Assembly (NCBI GenBank): GCA_034669505.1
Contig: JAXDNJ010000020.1
Coordinates: forward strand, 1 to 64,000
DNA from: JAFASC01 sp034669505
Lineage (GTDB): Bacteria > Pseudomonadota > Alphaproteobacteria > Rhizobiales > Beijerinckiaceae
Direction: 5' to 3'
Length of the DNA stretch: 64,000 nt
Translations under genes and position numbers: made by a program
In this document: piece after piece, positions 7,544 to 15,885 of the stretch
How the letters are laid out: the number at the start of each line of letters is the position of its first letter
Position numbering within the stretch: the first letter of the stretch is position 1
The notes under the pieces: model-generated
What the model saw: only the letters and a program-made list of their open reading frames with translations
Databases searched by the model: none
Told to the model about the DNA's origin: nothing

Positions 7544-8332
7544 CTAGTTCGCAGACGCGGAGCGTCGGCTGCTCGTTGACGGGAAGAAAGCCGCGACCAG
7601 AGGTCCCGGCCGAAACGGCTTCCATTCGCCGATCTTTTGCGCGAGCCGATCGGCGATGACCCACAAAGCCGGCGCATGGAAGCCAAGCCCGAGATGCGTC
7701 GTGCGCACCTCGATGTTCTCGCTCTTCGAACCTTCCTCTTCGAGACAAGCTTGCCACGCGACGACGCCATCCGAGCGCGTGTAGATGGCAGTCGCCGGCA
7801 CCGGAATCGGCCGGCCGTAATGCGCGAAGCGCGACGGATCGATGGTCCTCGTGCCTTTTTCGCCGGTAATCGCCTGCCAAAAAGCCCCGACATTGCTTGC
7901 ATGCGGTGCGTTGAACGGGCTTCCGAGCGTGATCACGAGACGCACCGCATGGGGAATTTCTCGGGCGATCTCGCGCGCCATCATGCCGCCGCGGCTCCAG
8001 CCAATGAGGCTGACCGGCAGCTTCGATCGGACATGCAGGTCCTCGATCTGACGGGCGATGACGGGGAGGTCGGTTTTCGCCGCCCGAACGTTTCGGCCGC
8101 GGCCCCAGCCGTGCACGTCGTAACCCAGCATGGATGTGAAGCGCCGGATGGCGATCGTCGATCGATCGTCGGCACCCAGTCCCGGCAGCACCATGATGGC
8201 ATGTGGCGTGCCACGCGGCGCCGTTGCGAGAAACGGGGCGGCGGCGAAGAGTCCGGCAATATCGAGGAGACCGCGGCCTTCGAGCGCCAACATGGTGCGT
8301 GATGGCGGCTTCAGATCATAACGTGGCGGCAT
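7544..8332 (-). CDS. Alpha/beta hydrolase, lipase-like
   Basis: A 262-residue hydrolase. The oxyanion region reads VLPGLGADDRST, the nucleophile elbow is GWSRGGMMA (G-x-S-x-G, about residue 118), and the charged C-terminal part contains plausible Asp (IYTRSDGVV) and His (THLGLGFHAPAL) positions. It resembles PGAP1/lipase-type hydrolases rather than a named enzyme. It is divergent from the wax ester synthase gene across a 120-bp gap, so a role in storage-lipid turnover is possible but inferred only from position. The start is placed at ATG 8332 because upstream sequence in the same frame runs into the divergent gene. Confidence 0.75.
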   Translation of the reverse strand: MPPRYDLKPPSRTMLALEGRGLLDIAGLFAAAPFLATAPRGTPHAIMVLPGLGADDRSTIAIRRFTSMLGYDVHGWGRGRNVRAAKTDLPVIARQIEDLHVRSKLPVSLIGWSRGGMMAREIAREIPHAVRLVITLGSPFNAPHASNVGAFWQAITGEKGTRTIDPSRFAHYGRPIPVPATAIYTRSDGVVAWQACLEEEGSKSENIEVRTTHLGLGFHAPALWVIADRLAQKIGEWKPFRPGPLVAAFFPSTSSRRSASAN

Positions 8333-8452
8333 CGAAACTCCCCGGAATCGGCACCGGCAGAGATTATCTGACGGAACGCAACTGATTGTGATCCTAGGGC
8401 TTCCCAGCAACCACGCAAACACCATAACATCGAGAAAAAGCGGGAGGAACAG

Positions 8453-9934
8453 ATGGAACACCTCAGCTCTTTGGACGCGTCGTTCGTGCATCTCGAGACG
8501 CCCGAGACGCCGATGCACGTGGCGAGCTTGCTGCTTCTCGAACTTCCCGAGAACTACAAGGGCAACTTCTTCGAGGAGGTGAAGAAGCTTATCGCCAATC
8601 GTATCCATCTCGCGCGCGTCATGCACCGCAAGCTTGCGCCGATGCCGTTCGAACTCGGCGACCCCGTCTGGATCGAAGACGACGATATCGACATCGATTA
8701 TCACGTGCGCCACGTGCTTCTGCCGCAGCCCGGCACGATGGAGCAACTCGACACGTTAGTGGCGCGCCTGCATTCGAGTGGGCTCGATCGCAGCCGTCCG
8801 CTTTGGGAAATCTATGTCATCGAGGGCCTGCAGAACGGACAAATCGGATACTATAACAAGATCCATCACAGCGGCATCGACGGCAAAGCCGGAACCGAAC
8901 TCGCCAACGTTCTGTATGATACGACGCCGGAGCCGCGCGTGTTCGAGCCGCCTGCTCGCCGGCAGACCGGAGGCTACCAACTCGGCATCACCGAAATGAT
9001 CGAGGCGGGTCTCCGCAACGCCGCCACGCAATATGCCAAGCTCGCGCAGATGTGGCCGAAAGCGGCGGAAGTGATGAATGATCTTGCCGGTGCGGCCACG
9101 CGTCTCGCCGATCGCTCGCAGGGTGGCGGCCAGAATCTGAGGGCAGCGCCAAAAACGCTTTTCAATGTCGCGGTAACCAACCAGCGCTCCTTCGCGACGA
9201 TGCAGGTTCCGCTTGCCGACATGAAGGCGCTCGCCAAGCGCCACGGCGCGACGCTGAACGACATCGTCATGGCCGTTTGCGCCGGGGGGTTGCGGAAGTT
9301 TCTCGAAGTGCGCAATTCGCTTCCCGATGAGCCGCTGCAAGCCAGTGTCCCGGCGAGCCTACGGGAAGCAGGCGACAAGTCGATGAACAATCAAGTCACG
9401 ATGGTGAGAATAAGCCTGGCGACCGACACGGCCGATCCGCAGAAGCGGCTCGAGGCCATCCGCAACTCGGCTCAGGAATCGAAGGAGACTCTCGGCCGGG
9501 TGAAAGGCATCATCGCAACCGATTTTCCGATGATCGGCTCGCCGTGGATCATGAGCGGCTTTGCGATGCTGTATGGCCGATCCAATCTCGCCGATCGCAT
9601 GCCGCCATTCTCGAATGTCGTGATCTCCAATGTTCCGGGCCCGCAGAAAACGCTGTATGTCGCTGGCGCGCAAATGGTGAGCTATTTCCCTGTCTCGATT
9701 CCGTATCACGGCACCGCGTTGAACATCACCGTCCAGAGCTATGCGGGATCGATGGATTTCGGCTTGACCGCGTGCCGTCGCGCGATGCCGCAATCCGAAC
9801 TCTATGCGCTCGCAAAAAATATGAAAGCTGCTTACGCGGAGTTAGAAGCACTGCCGACGGGCGAAGTTGATGCGGCCAGCGCAGCAGCCATGCGTTCGTC
9901 GGCAGCCGGCGTCGCCGTGGCACGGCCACATTAG
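8453..9934 (+). CDS. Wax ester synthase / diacylglycerol acyltransferase (WS/DGAT)
   Basis: A 493-residue acyltransferase that esterifies acyl-CoA to fatty alcohols or diacylglycerol to form wax esters or triacylglycerol. The catalytic HHxxxDG motif is present as HHSGIDG at about residues 138-144. The N-terminal MEHLSSLDASFVHLETPETPMHV and the C-terminal PPFSNVVISNVPGP are typical of the family. A GGGAGGA site precedes the ATG. It heads a plus-strand run of polyhydroxyalkanoate genes, with only 26 bp before the PhaE-like gene. Such genes are common in actinobacteria and gammaproteobacteria, less so next to PHA synthases. Confidence 0.9.
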   Translation: MEHLSSLDASFVHLETPETPMHVASLLLLELPENYKGNFFEEVKKLIANRIHLARVMHRKLAPMPFELGDPVWIEDDDIDIDYHVRHVLLPQPGTMEQLDTLVARLHSSGLDRSRPLWEIYVIEGLQNGQIGYYNKIHHSGIDGKAGTELANVLYDTTPEPRVFEPPARRQTGGYQLGITEMIEAGLRNAATQYAKLAQMWPKAAEVMNDLAGAATRLADRSQGGGQNLRAAPKTLFNVAVTNQRSFATMQVPLADMKALAKRHGATLNDIVMAVCAGGLRKFLEVRNSLPDEPLQASVPASLREAGDKSMNNQVTMVRISLATDTADPQKRLEAIRNSAQESKETLGRVKGIIATDFPMIGSPWIMSGFAMLYGRSNLADRMPPFSNVVISNVPGPQKTLYVAGAQMVSYFPVSIPYHGTALNITVQSYAGSMDFGLTACRRAMPQSELYALAKNMKAAYAELEALPTGEVDAASAAAMRSSAAGVAVARPH

Positions 9935-9960
9935 CGGGGCGAAACGGGGAGGACTAAGAG

Positions 9961-10344
9961 ATGGCCGAGCAGCAATCGCCGCCGGATCCCGCAGCAGCCT
10001 TCCGCGAACTCGTTTCGCAATGGGAAAAGGGCATCAATGAATTTGCCGGTCGCGCGATGAACTCCGACGAGTTCTCGCGCGCGATGAACAAGGCGACCAC
10101 CACCTCGACCACGATGCAACAGCAACTCGGCGAACTGATCGGGCGCTATCTCACGACTCTCAACCTGCCGAGCCGTGCTGAAATGATAAATATCGGCGAG
10201 CGGCTGCAGACGATTGAAACAAGTCTTCACCGCATCAGCACGCAGCTTGAGAAAATTAGTGGAGGTGCTGTGAATTCGCCTGGGGCGGGGCCGCCGCGCA
10301 CCAAGCGACCCCCATCGGCTGAGCAGAAGGGCGTCGCCTCATGA
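9961..10344 (+). CDS. Short PhaE-like subunit of PHA synthase
   Basis: A 127-residue protein. Residues about 60-95 (GRYLTTLNLPSRAEM then a helix reading IGERLQTIETSLHRI) match the conserved C-terminal motif of PhaE/PhaR subunits. Those partners are normally about 200 (PhaR) to 360 (PhaE) residues, so this looks like a minimal version. The N-terminal half is a helical segment (FRELVSQWEKGINEF) and the tail is Pro/Lys-rich and probably disordered. It overlaps phaC by 4 nt (ATGA), implying translational coupling, as expected for the two halves of a heteromeric synthase. The ribosome site is GGAGGA. Confidence 0.75.
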   Translation: MAEQQSPPDPAAAFRELVSQWEKGINEFAGRAMNSDEFSRAMNKATTTSTTMQQQLGELIGRYLTTLNLPSRAEMINIGERLQTIETSLHRISTQLEKISGGAVNSPGAGPPRTKRPPSAEQKGVAS

Positions 10345-11438
10345 CAGCAGCTTCCGCCACTGCGACCAAACCCGCCGCCGCCGATCCCATGGGTGGCCGC
10401 ATCCAGGCGGCGATCGAGCGCGCTATTCAGCGGAACATTAAAGGCTTGGAATATATCGCCTCGTCGGCGCCGGTCATGGGAGCGACCCCAAAGGACCTCA
10501 TCCATTCACGCGGGACGCTCAACCTCTATCATTACCGTCCGCTCGCCGAGGAAATATACCGCGTGCCTCTGCTTCTCGTCATGGCAACGACGAATAAAGG
10601 GTACATTTTCGATCTCGCGCCCGGCCAGAGCCTTGTCGAGTATTTGTTGCAGCGCGGATACGACGTCTATGTGATGGACTGGAACGCGCCACGCGCCGAC
10701 GAGAAACATCTGTCGCTGGAAACTTATGTCTTGGATTTCATCCCCGATTGCGTCAGCCGCGTCCAGGCCGAGTCCGGCGAGGAGGATGTCACGCTTGTCG
10801 GCTATTGCATGGGCGGCGTGCTCTCCGTGATGTATGCAGCCCTGAACGCCGACGGCCCGATCAAGAATCTTGCCTGCTTCACGACGCCTATCGACTACGA
10901 ACACATGACCATGTTCAAGCGCTGGTCGGACAGGAATTATTTCGAGGTCGACAGGCTCGTCGACACTCTCGGCAACATTCCGGGCGAACTGATCTTCACT
11001 TCGTTCGAGATGCTGCGCCCGGCGACGCGTATCGCAGGGCAGGTTCAGCTCTGGGAAAACATTTGGAATGATGATTATGTGAAATCGTACCGCATGTTCG
11101 ATCGCTGGTCGACCGATACGCTACCGCTCGCCGGGGAATATTTCCGGCAGACCACTAAGGAACTCATGTGGGAGAACAGCCTTTTTACGGGGAAATTGAC
11201 GCTTAACGGCAAGCGGGTTGAGATGGGGAACATCAAAGTTCCCGTGTTCCATGCCGTCGCGCAACACGATCACATCGTGCCTTACGATGCGGCGAAGCCG
11301 CTGATCGCCTCGGTTGGTACGGACGACAAGAAAGAGATAGTTCTGAAAGGCGGTCATGTCAGCGTCGTCGCCGGACCAAACGCTGTCAAAAGGCTGTGGC
11401 CGGCACTTGATCAATGGCTGGGGGAGAGATCGGTTTGA
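10341..11438 (+). CDS. phaC: Class III-type poly(3-hydroxyalkanoate) synthase PhaC
   Basis: A 365-residue synthase polymerising hydroxyacyl-CoA into storage polyester; the short length fits class III/IV rather than the roughly 600-residue class I enzymes. The lipase box is GYCMGG with Cys 156 as nucleophile; the other triad members are Asp 310 (AQHDHIVP) and His 339 (KGGHVS). The segment YVMDWNAPRADEKHLS is also characteristic. It is preceded and overlapped by a PhaE-like gene and followed by an acetyltransferase overlapping its stop codon. With the downstream phasin this makes a complete granule-forming set. Confidence 0.93.
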   Translation: MTAASATATKPAAADPMGGRIQAAIERAIQRNIKGLEYIASSAPVMGATPKDLIHSRGTLNLYHYRPLAEEIYRVPLLLVMATTNKGYIFDLAPGQSLVEYLLQRGYDVYVMDWNAPRADEKHLSLETYVLDFIPDCVSRVQAESGEEDVTLVGYCMGGVLSVMYAALNADGPIKNLACFTTPIDYEHMTMFKRWSDRNYFEVDRLVDTLGNIPGELIFTSFEMLRPATRIAGQVQLWENIWNDDYVKSYRMFDRWSTDTLPLAGEYFRQTTKELMWENSLFTGKLTLNGKRVEMGNIKVPVFHAVAQHDHIVPYDAAKPLIASVGTDDKKEIVLKGGHVSVVAGPNAVKRLWPALDQWLGERSV

Positions 11439-12025
11439 ACGAGCACGCCCGCAAATATCCTCGCACCATTACCTATGAGGGGGGCACTTCGGATATTCGT
11501 CTGATGACGCCCGACGACGGGCCGGCTGTGCTCGCCTTCGCGCGTGGGCTCCCGGCGCACGATCTTCTGTTCCTGCCGCGCGACATCAGCCAGGAGAAGG
11601 TTCTTAACGCTTGGCTTAGCGAGATCGAGCGCGGCACGTTCGTCAGCCTCGTGGCGACGATCGGTGGCAAGGTGGTCGGCTGCGCGGCAATCGTGCGCGA
11701 TCCCTTGTCTTGGGCGCGTCATGTCGGCGAGTTACGCGTGGTGACGAGTTCTGCCGTTCGCGGCAAAGGCGTCGGGAGAGCGCTGATCGAGGAGTCTTTC
11801 GCAATCGCGCTCAATCTCGGGCTCGAGAAGCTCTGCGCGCAAATGACCGTGGATCAGCGTGGCGCGATCGAGATTTTCGAAGGTCTCGGCTTCCGTGGCG
11901 AAGCCCTGCTGCGCGATCAGGTGAAAGACCCGGACGGCACCAAACATGATATCGTCATCCTCAGTCATGACGTGGCGCGCGTTCAGGCCCAGATGGAAGC
12001 CTATGGGGTGACGAGCGCATTTTGA
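11435..12025 (+). CDS. GNAT-family N-acetyltransferase
   Basis: Single-domain acetyltransferase of about 196 residues. The acetyl-CoA binding loop reads AVRGKGVGRALIEESF (R/Q-x-x-G-x-G/A), preceded by the beta-strand GELRVVTSS and followed by IEIFEGLGFRGEALL. The start is taken as TTG 11435, which overlaps the phaC stop (TTGA) and has a strong GGGGGAGAG site seven bases upstream; an ATG at 11414 lies inside phaC without a site. Translational coupling to phaC suggests it is co-produced with the polymer synthase. Its substrate is unknown. Confidence 0.82.
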   Translation: MNEHARKYPRTITYEGGTSDIRLMTPDDGPAVLAFARGLPAHDLLFLPRDISQEKVLNAWLSEIERGTFVSLVATIGGKVVGCAAIVRDPLSWARHVGELRVVTSSAVRGKGVGRALIEESFAIALNLGLEKLCAQMTVDQRGAIEIFEGLGFRGEALLRDQVKDPDGTKHDIVILSHDVARVQAQMEAYGVTSAF

Positions 12026-12136
12026 ATTCAAGTGGCGCTTGAACGGAGCGGCAACGACGTTACCCTTCCTTTGGGAGGCTGAAGCAAGAAGAATGGCTCA
12101 GGTTGGTCGACCTGCGCCAAAACCAGGAGAAATGCG

Positions 12137-12589
12137 ATGGCCGAAGACCGTCAACAAGGGTCGCAACCGGGTGGTGGAAGTGGGAGCAGTCAGACACCTG
12201 CTTTCGATTTCACGAAAATGCTGCAGCAGTTCCAGATTCCGGGCGTCGATTTCGCATCGATCATCGAGCGCGAACGCAAGAACATCGAGGCCCTTGCCGA
12301 AGCAAACCGCATCGCTTTCGAAGGCTGGCAGAACCTCGTTCGCCGCCAAAGCGAGATCCTTCAGGATTCGATGAAGCGGGCGGTGGACGACGCCAAGAAT
12401 CAGACGGCGCTGAAGAACGGTGCGGAACTCGCGCGCAGCGCCTTCGAGACGGCGCTTGCGAATATGCGGGAGCTCGCCGAGATGGCGTCAAAATCGCAAA
12501 AGGAGGCCTTCGAGGTGATCCGCAAGCGCGTCGAGGAGAACATGAATGCGCTGCGCGGCAAAAAGCCGGAGGACGGGCAGAAGTCGTAA
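12137..12589 (+). CDS. Phasin-family granule protein
   Basis: A 150-residue, largely helical protein of the phasin family that coats PHA granules. The segment FDFTKMLQQFQIPGVDF followed by ERERKNIEALAEANRIAFEGWQ is the typical phasin start, then a long amphipathic helix rich in Ala, Glu and Lys extends to about residue 140. A CAGGAGAAATGCG site precedes the ATG. It stands 111 bp after the acetyltransferase on the same strand, downstream of phaC, and converges with the acyl-CoA ligase gene. A second phasin-like gene occurs at 59447. Confidence 0.88.
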   Translation: MAEDRQQGSQPGGGSGSSQTPAFDFTKMLQQFQIPGVDFASIIERERKNIEALAEANRIAFEGWQNLVRRQSEILQDSMKRAVDDAKNQTALKNGAELARSAFETALANMRELAEMASKSQKEAFEVIRKRVEENMNALRGKKPEDGQKS

Positions 12590-12620
12590 CGGACTACATG
12601 CATAGCGCTTCAAGGGTGCG

Positions 12621-12647
12621 ACGCGTTCCGAAAGAATTCGGACGCGT
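12621..12647. terminator. Hairpin between convergent phasin and acyl-CoA ligase genes
   Basis: ACGCGTTCCGAA and TTCGGACGCGT pair over 11 bp with one bulged T around an AGAA loop. There is no T-run, so Rho-independent termination is uncertain, but its place between two convergent stops fits a bidirectional transcript end. Confidence 0.45.
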
Positions 12648-12686
12648 GCTTGGCTAAGACAAGATCGCGATCGCGATCGCGGCGGT

Positions 12687-14387
12687 TTACGCCGCTGCCT
12701 GCTTGCGCGCCTCCTCGTCGTAAAGCTCTTTCTTCGACAATTTGCCAACGGCGGTCTTCGGCAGTTCGGGGCGGATTTCCATGGCGCCGATCTGCTCGTG
12801 CTTGCCGAGCTTGTCCTTGAGGAAATTCTTCATCTCTTCGAACGTCACAGGCGCCGCACCGGCCTTCAGCTTGATGAAAGCTTTTGGTGATTGGCCGCGA
12901 TATTCGTCGCGGATACCGATGACGCTGACTTCCTCGACGGAGGGATGTTTGTAGATCGCCTCCTCGATGATGCGCGGATAGACGTTGAAGCCGCCGCACA
13001 GCAGCATATCCTTGGTGCGGTCGACGATGTAGATGTAGCCGTCCTCGTCCATGTAGCCGACGTCGCCGGTGAGCATGTATCCATCCGGCGTCATCACGTC
13101 GGATGTGGCTTCGGGCTTTTTCCAATAGCCCTTCATCACGTTCGGCCCGCCGATGGCCATCTCGCCCTTTTCACCATACGCAACATATTTCGTCGGGTCC
13201 TCGACATTGGCGAATTTGATCGTGATGCCGGGAATGGGGATGCCGCAGGACCCCGGCTTCACCGGGCCTTTCGGGGGCGTGAACGTTCCCGTCGGCGAAG
13301 TCTCGGTCATGCCCCAGCCCTCCGCGAGGCGGCAGCCGGTGATCTCCTGGAAGCGCTGCTGCACCTCGACCGGCAACGGCGCCCCGCCCGAAGCGCACCA
13401 TTTCAACGACGAGACGTCGATTTTTTCGATGCCGGGATAATTGATGATCGCCACATACATTGTCGGCACGCCGGGGAAGGACGTGATCTTCTTGCTGGCG
13501 ATGTCCTTGACGATCGCCTCGACGTCGAAGCGCATGTGCAGCACAAGTTCGGCGCCGAGACGTAAGCCCAAGAGCATGTTCACCGTCAGCGCGTATATGT
13601 GGAACGGCGGCAGCACGGCGAGAACGCGCTCCGTGCCTTGCTCCAGGACCGGCGGCTCGGTTTGAGTCGATTCGACATATTGGCTTGTGGCCGACGACAG
13701 GTTGGCGTGCGTCAGCATCGCGCCCTTCGGCAGGCCGGTCGTACCGCCGGTATATTGCAGGACGGCGATCGCCTCTTTGAGATCGCCAAGCGGATAGACT
13801 TGGTAGTTACCGTCATTATCGAGCAATTGCTGGAAGGTGAGGTGGCGCTCGTCGTCCGGCACCGAGGCAAGCTGATCGGTCTTGGTCAGCTGTCCGCGCA
13901 CCATGTCGGGCGCGCCCGACATTTCGGCGATATCGCCGACGATGAGCTTTTTGAGGCGGGTCTTACCGAGCAGCCGGCCCATTTGCGGGTAGAGCGCCTT
14001 GAGGCTGACCGTCACCAGGAAATCGGTCTGGCTGTCCTCGACCTTGTGTTCCAGCACCTTTTCAGCATCGAGGGGCGAATAGTTCACGACCGTGCCGCCG
14101 GCCTTCATCACCCCGAAAAACGCGATGACGTAGTGCGGCGTGTTTGGAAGGTAGAGACCGACGTGAATGCCGGGCTTCACACCGAGGTTCTGGAACCCTT
14201 TGGCCGCCCGGTTGGTGAGATCATTCAGTTCGCGATAGCTGATCCTCTTCCCCATGAATTCCAGCGCCGGCTTGTCCGCCCATTTCTGCGCCGAATCCTC
14301 CAAAATCTGCTGGAGCGGCATGGTTGGCAGCTCGGCATTCCAGCGGACGCCCGCCGGATAAGACTTGATCCACGGTAGCTCGGCCAT
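12687..14387 (-). CDS. fadD: Long-chain fatty acid--CoA ligase
   Basis: A 566-residue acyl-adenylate enzyme activating fatty acids to acyl-CoA. Motifs visible are the P-loop YTGGTTGLPKGAM (about residue 212), GWGMTETSP, the adenylate-binding TGDVGYMDEDGY, the hinge VDRTKDMLLCGGFNVYP and the C-terminal catalytic Lys region LPKTAVGKLSKKEL. The start at 14387 has a GGGAGAAAACGAC site and gives the usual N-terminus MAELPWIKSYPAGV; a 21-codon extension upstream looks non-coding. Acyl-CoA from this enzyme could feed the nearby WS/DGAT and PHA enzymes, an inference from position. Confidence 0.93.
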   Translation of the reverse strand: MAELPWIKSYPAGVRWNAELPTMPLQQILEDSAQKWADKPALEFMGKRISYRELNDLTNRAAKGFQNLGVKPGIHVGLYLPNTPHYVIAFFGVMKAGGTVVNYSPLDAEKVLEHKVEDSQTDFLVTVSLKALYPQMGRLLGKTRLKKLIVGDIAEMSGAPDMVRGQLTKTDQLASVPDDERHLTFQQLLDNDGNYQVYPLGDLKEAIAVLQYTGGTTGLPKGAMLTHANLSSATSQYVESTQTEPPVLEQGTERVLAVLPPFHIYALTVNMLLGLRLGAELVLHMRFDVEAIVKDIASKKITSFPGVPTMYVAIINYPGIEKIDVSSLKWCASGGAPLPVEVQQRFQEITGCRLAEGWGMTETSPTGTFTPPKGPVKPGSCGIPIPGITIKFANVEDPTKYVAYGEKGEMAIGGPNVMKGYWKKPEATSDVMTPDGYMLTGDVGYMDEDGYIYIVDRTKDMLLCGGFNVYPRIIEEAIYKHPSVEEVSVIGIRDEYRGQSPKAFIKLKAGAAPVTFEEMKNFLKDKLGKHEQIGAMEIRPELPKTAVGKLSKKELYDEEARKQAAA

Positions 14388-14671
14388 GTCGTTTTCTCCC
14401 CGGGCGCTTTCGCCGGTTCGGCCCGGCTGTCGCTCCGTTTGTAAGCACACTAGCTTTCTCGGCGCCGCTGTCCAGTTCGGGTTCCGCGTGTCTCAACCGA
14501 AATGATTTCTGCGTGTCGGCCATTCCAGCTTCGCGCCGCACAATCGCAGCAAAGCCGGCATACGGCGTAGACAACGCTCTTTGCTGCGCTACCCTCCTTC
14601 ACGCAGCTCGGAGAACATCCTGGCATGCAACGAGATCGGCGCATCAAGCCGATCCGCAGAGGGAGGCGCAA

Positions 14672-15862
14672 ATGACGGTGCATTCGACGATCAACCGCGC
14701 GCGCATTCCGCGTGACAAGGAGAACGACTATACGCCTGAAGCTGCTGCGAAGCGGCGGGCTTTTGTCCAGGAGCAAACCGGCGTCAAGCTCGAACATGTT
14801 GGCCAATATTCCTTCTCGCCGTCGACGCTTCCGGGCAATGTCGAGAACTTCATCGGCGTTGCGCAAGTGCCGATCGGACTGGCCGGGCCGCTCCGCTTCA
14901 ACGGCGAACATGCCAAGGGCGACTTCTATGCGCCGATGGCTACGTCGGAAGGAACCCTCGTGGCAAGTTACAGCCGCGGCATGCGGCTCCTGTCCGAATG
15001 CGGCGGCGTGAAGACGACGGTCGTGGAGCAATATATGCAGCGCTCACCCGTCTTCATTTGGGAAGACGCGCTGCAGGCGCGCGACTTCGGCAAATGGGTC
15101 GAAGAGAATTTTGATGCGATCAAAGCTGCGGCGGAGACGACCACGCGCTCTGGCAAGCTCCAGAACATCTACCAATATTCGATCGGTCCACTGCGCCACC
15201 TGCGCTTCAACTACACGACCGGTGACGCCGCCGGCCAGAACATGACCGGCAAGGCGACGTTTGCCGCGTGCGAATGGATCAAGAAGAATCATCCGGGCGG
15301 CGCGCGCTACATTCTCTCCGGCAATATGGATACGGACAAGAAGCATTCGCGTATCAACATGCTGGTCACGCGCGGCAAGCGCGTCGTCGCCGAGGCGGTG
15401 ATCAAGAAGGATATCCTGAAGAGCCTGATGCGGGTCGACACGAAAGACCTCTTCTACACGCGTCAAATTTCGCAGGCCGGCGCCTTCCTCGCCGGCTCGG
15501 CCAACAATGGTGCGCATGCCGCGAACGGTCTCACCGCGATGTTCATCGCGACGGGACAGGACGTCGCCAACGTCTCGGAATCGCATGCCGGTGTCGTCTA
15601 CAACCAGCTGCTGGACAACGGCGACTTCTATTGGTCTATCACGCTAACCTCGCTGATCGTTGCCACCTATGGCGGCGGCACGGGACTTGCGACGCAGAGA
15701 GAATGTCTCGAAATGCTTGACTGTTATGGCAAGGGCAAAGCCAACAAATTCGCCGAAATCTGCGCGGGCGTGGTACTTGCGGGCGAGACATCCCTGTCGA
15801 GCGCCATCATCGCCGGCGATTGGGTGTCGAGCCACGACGAACTCGGCCGCAATCGGCCCTGA
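14672..15862 (+). CDS. Class I-like hydroxymethylglutaryl-CoA reductase
   Basis: A 396-residue protein with the HMG-CoA reductase signatures ENFIGVAQVPIGLAGPL, MATSEGTLVAS, GDAAGQNMTGKATF and FIATGQDVANVSESHA. The catalytic residues of class I enzymes are all present in order: Glu 93, Lys 194, Asp 297 and a C-terminal His 388 (WVSSHDELGRNR). The family reduces HMG-CoA to mevalonate. Alphaproteobacteria usually make isoprenoids by the MEP route, and no other mevalonate gene is in the window, so the physiological reaction is uncertain. The start has a GGGAGG site eight bases upstream. The HSL-type esterase follows after 23 bp. Confidence 0.88.
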   Translation: MTVHSTINRARIPRDKENDYTPEAAAKRRAFVQEQTGVKLEHVGQYSFSPSTLPGNVENFIGVAQVPIGLAGPLRFNGEHAKGDFYAPMATSEGTLVASYSRGMRLLSECGGVKTTVVEQYMQRSPVFIWEDALQARDFGKWVEENFDAIKAAAETTTRSGKLQNIYQYSIGPLRHLRFNYTTGDAAGQNMTGKATFAACEWIKKNHPGGARYILSGNMDTDKKHSRINMLVTRGKRVVAEAVIKKDILKSLMRVDTKDLFYTRQISQAGAFLAGSANNGAHAANGLTAMFIATGQDVANVSESHAGVVYNQLLDNGDFYWSITLTSLIVATYGGGTGLATQRECLEMLDCYGKGKANKFAEICAGVVLAGETSLSSAIIAGDWVSSHDELGRNRP

Positions 15863-15885
15863 ACGACAGCCGCTGAAGGATTTAC

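Noticed and set aside
8453..8746. Extension of the lipase-like gene over the start of the WS/DGAT gene
   Set aside because: The upstream sequence is antisense to the well-supported acyltransferase and holds no signal or motif, so ATG 8332 was chosen.
12137..12657. Overlapping plus-strand frame beginning at 12103
   Set aside because: It is a shadow of the phasin gene, which has the expected start, ribosome site and family pattern.
12663..12680. Tandem GATCGC triplet (GATCGCGATCGCGATCGC)
   Set aside because: Three copies of a six-base palindromic unit are unremarkable in GC-rich DNA, with no other structure around them.
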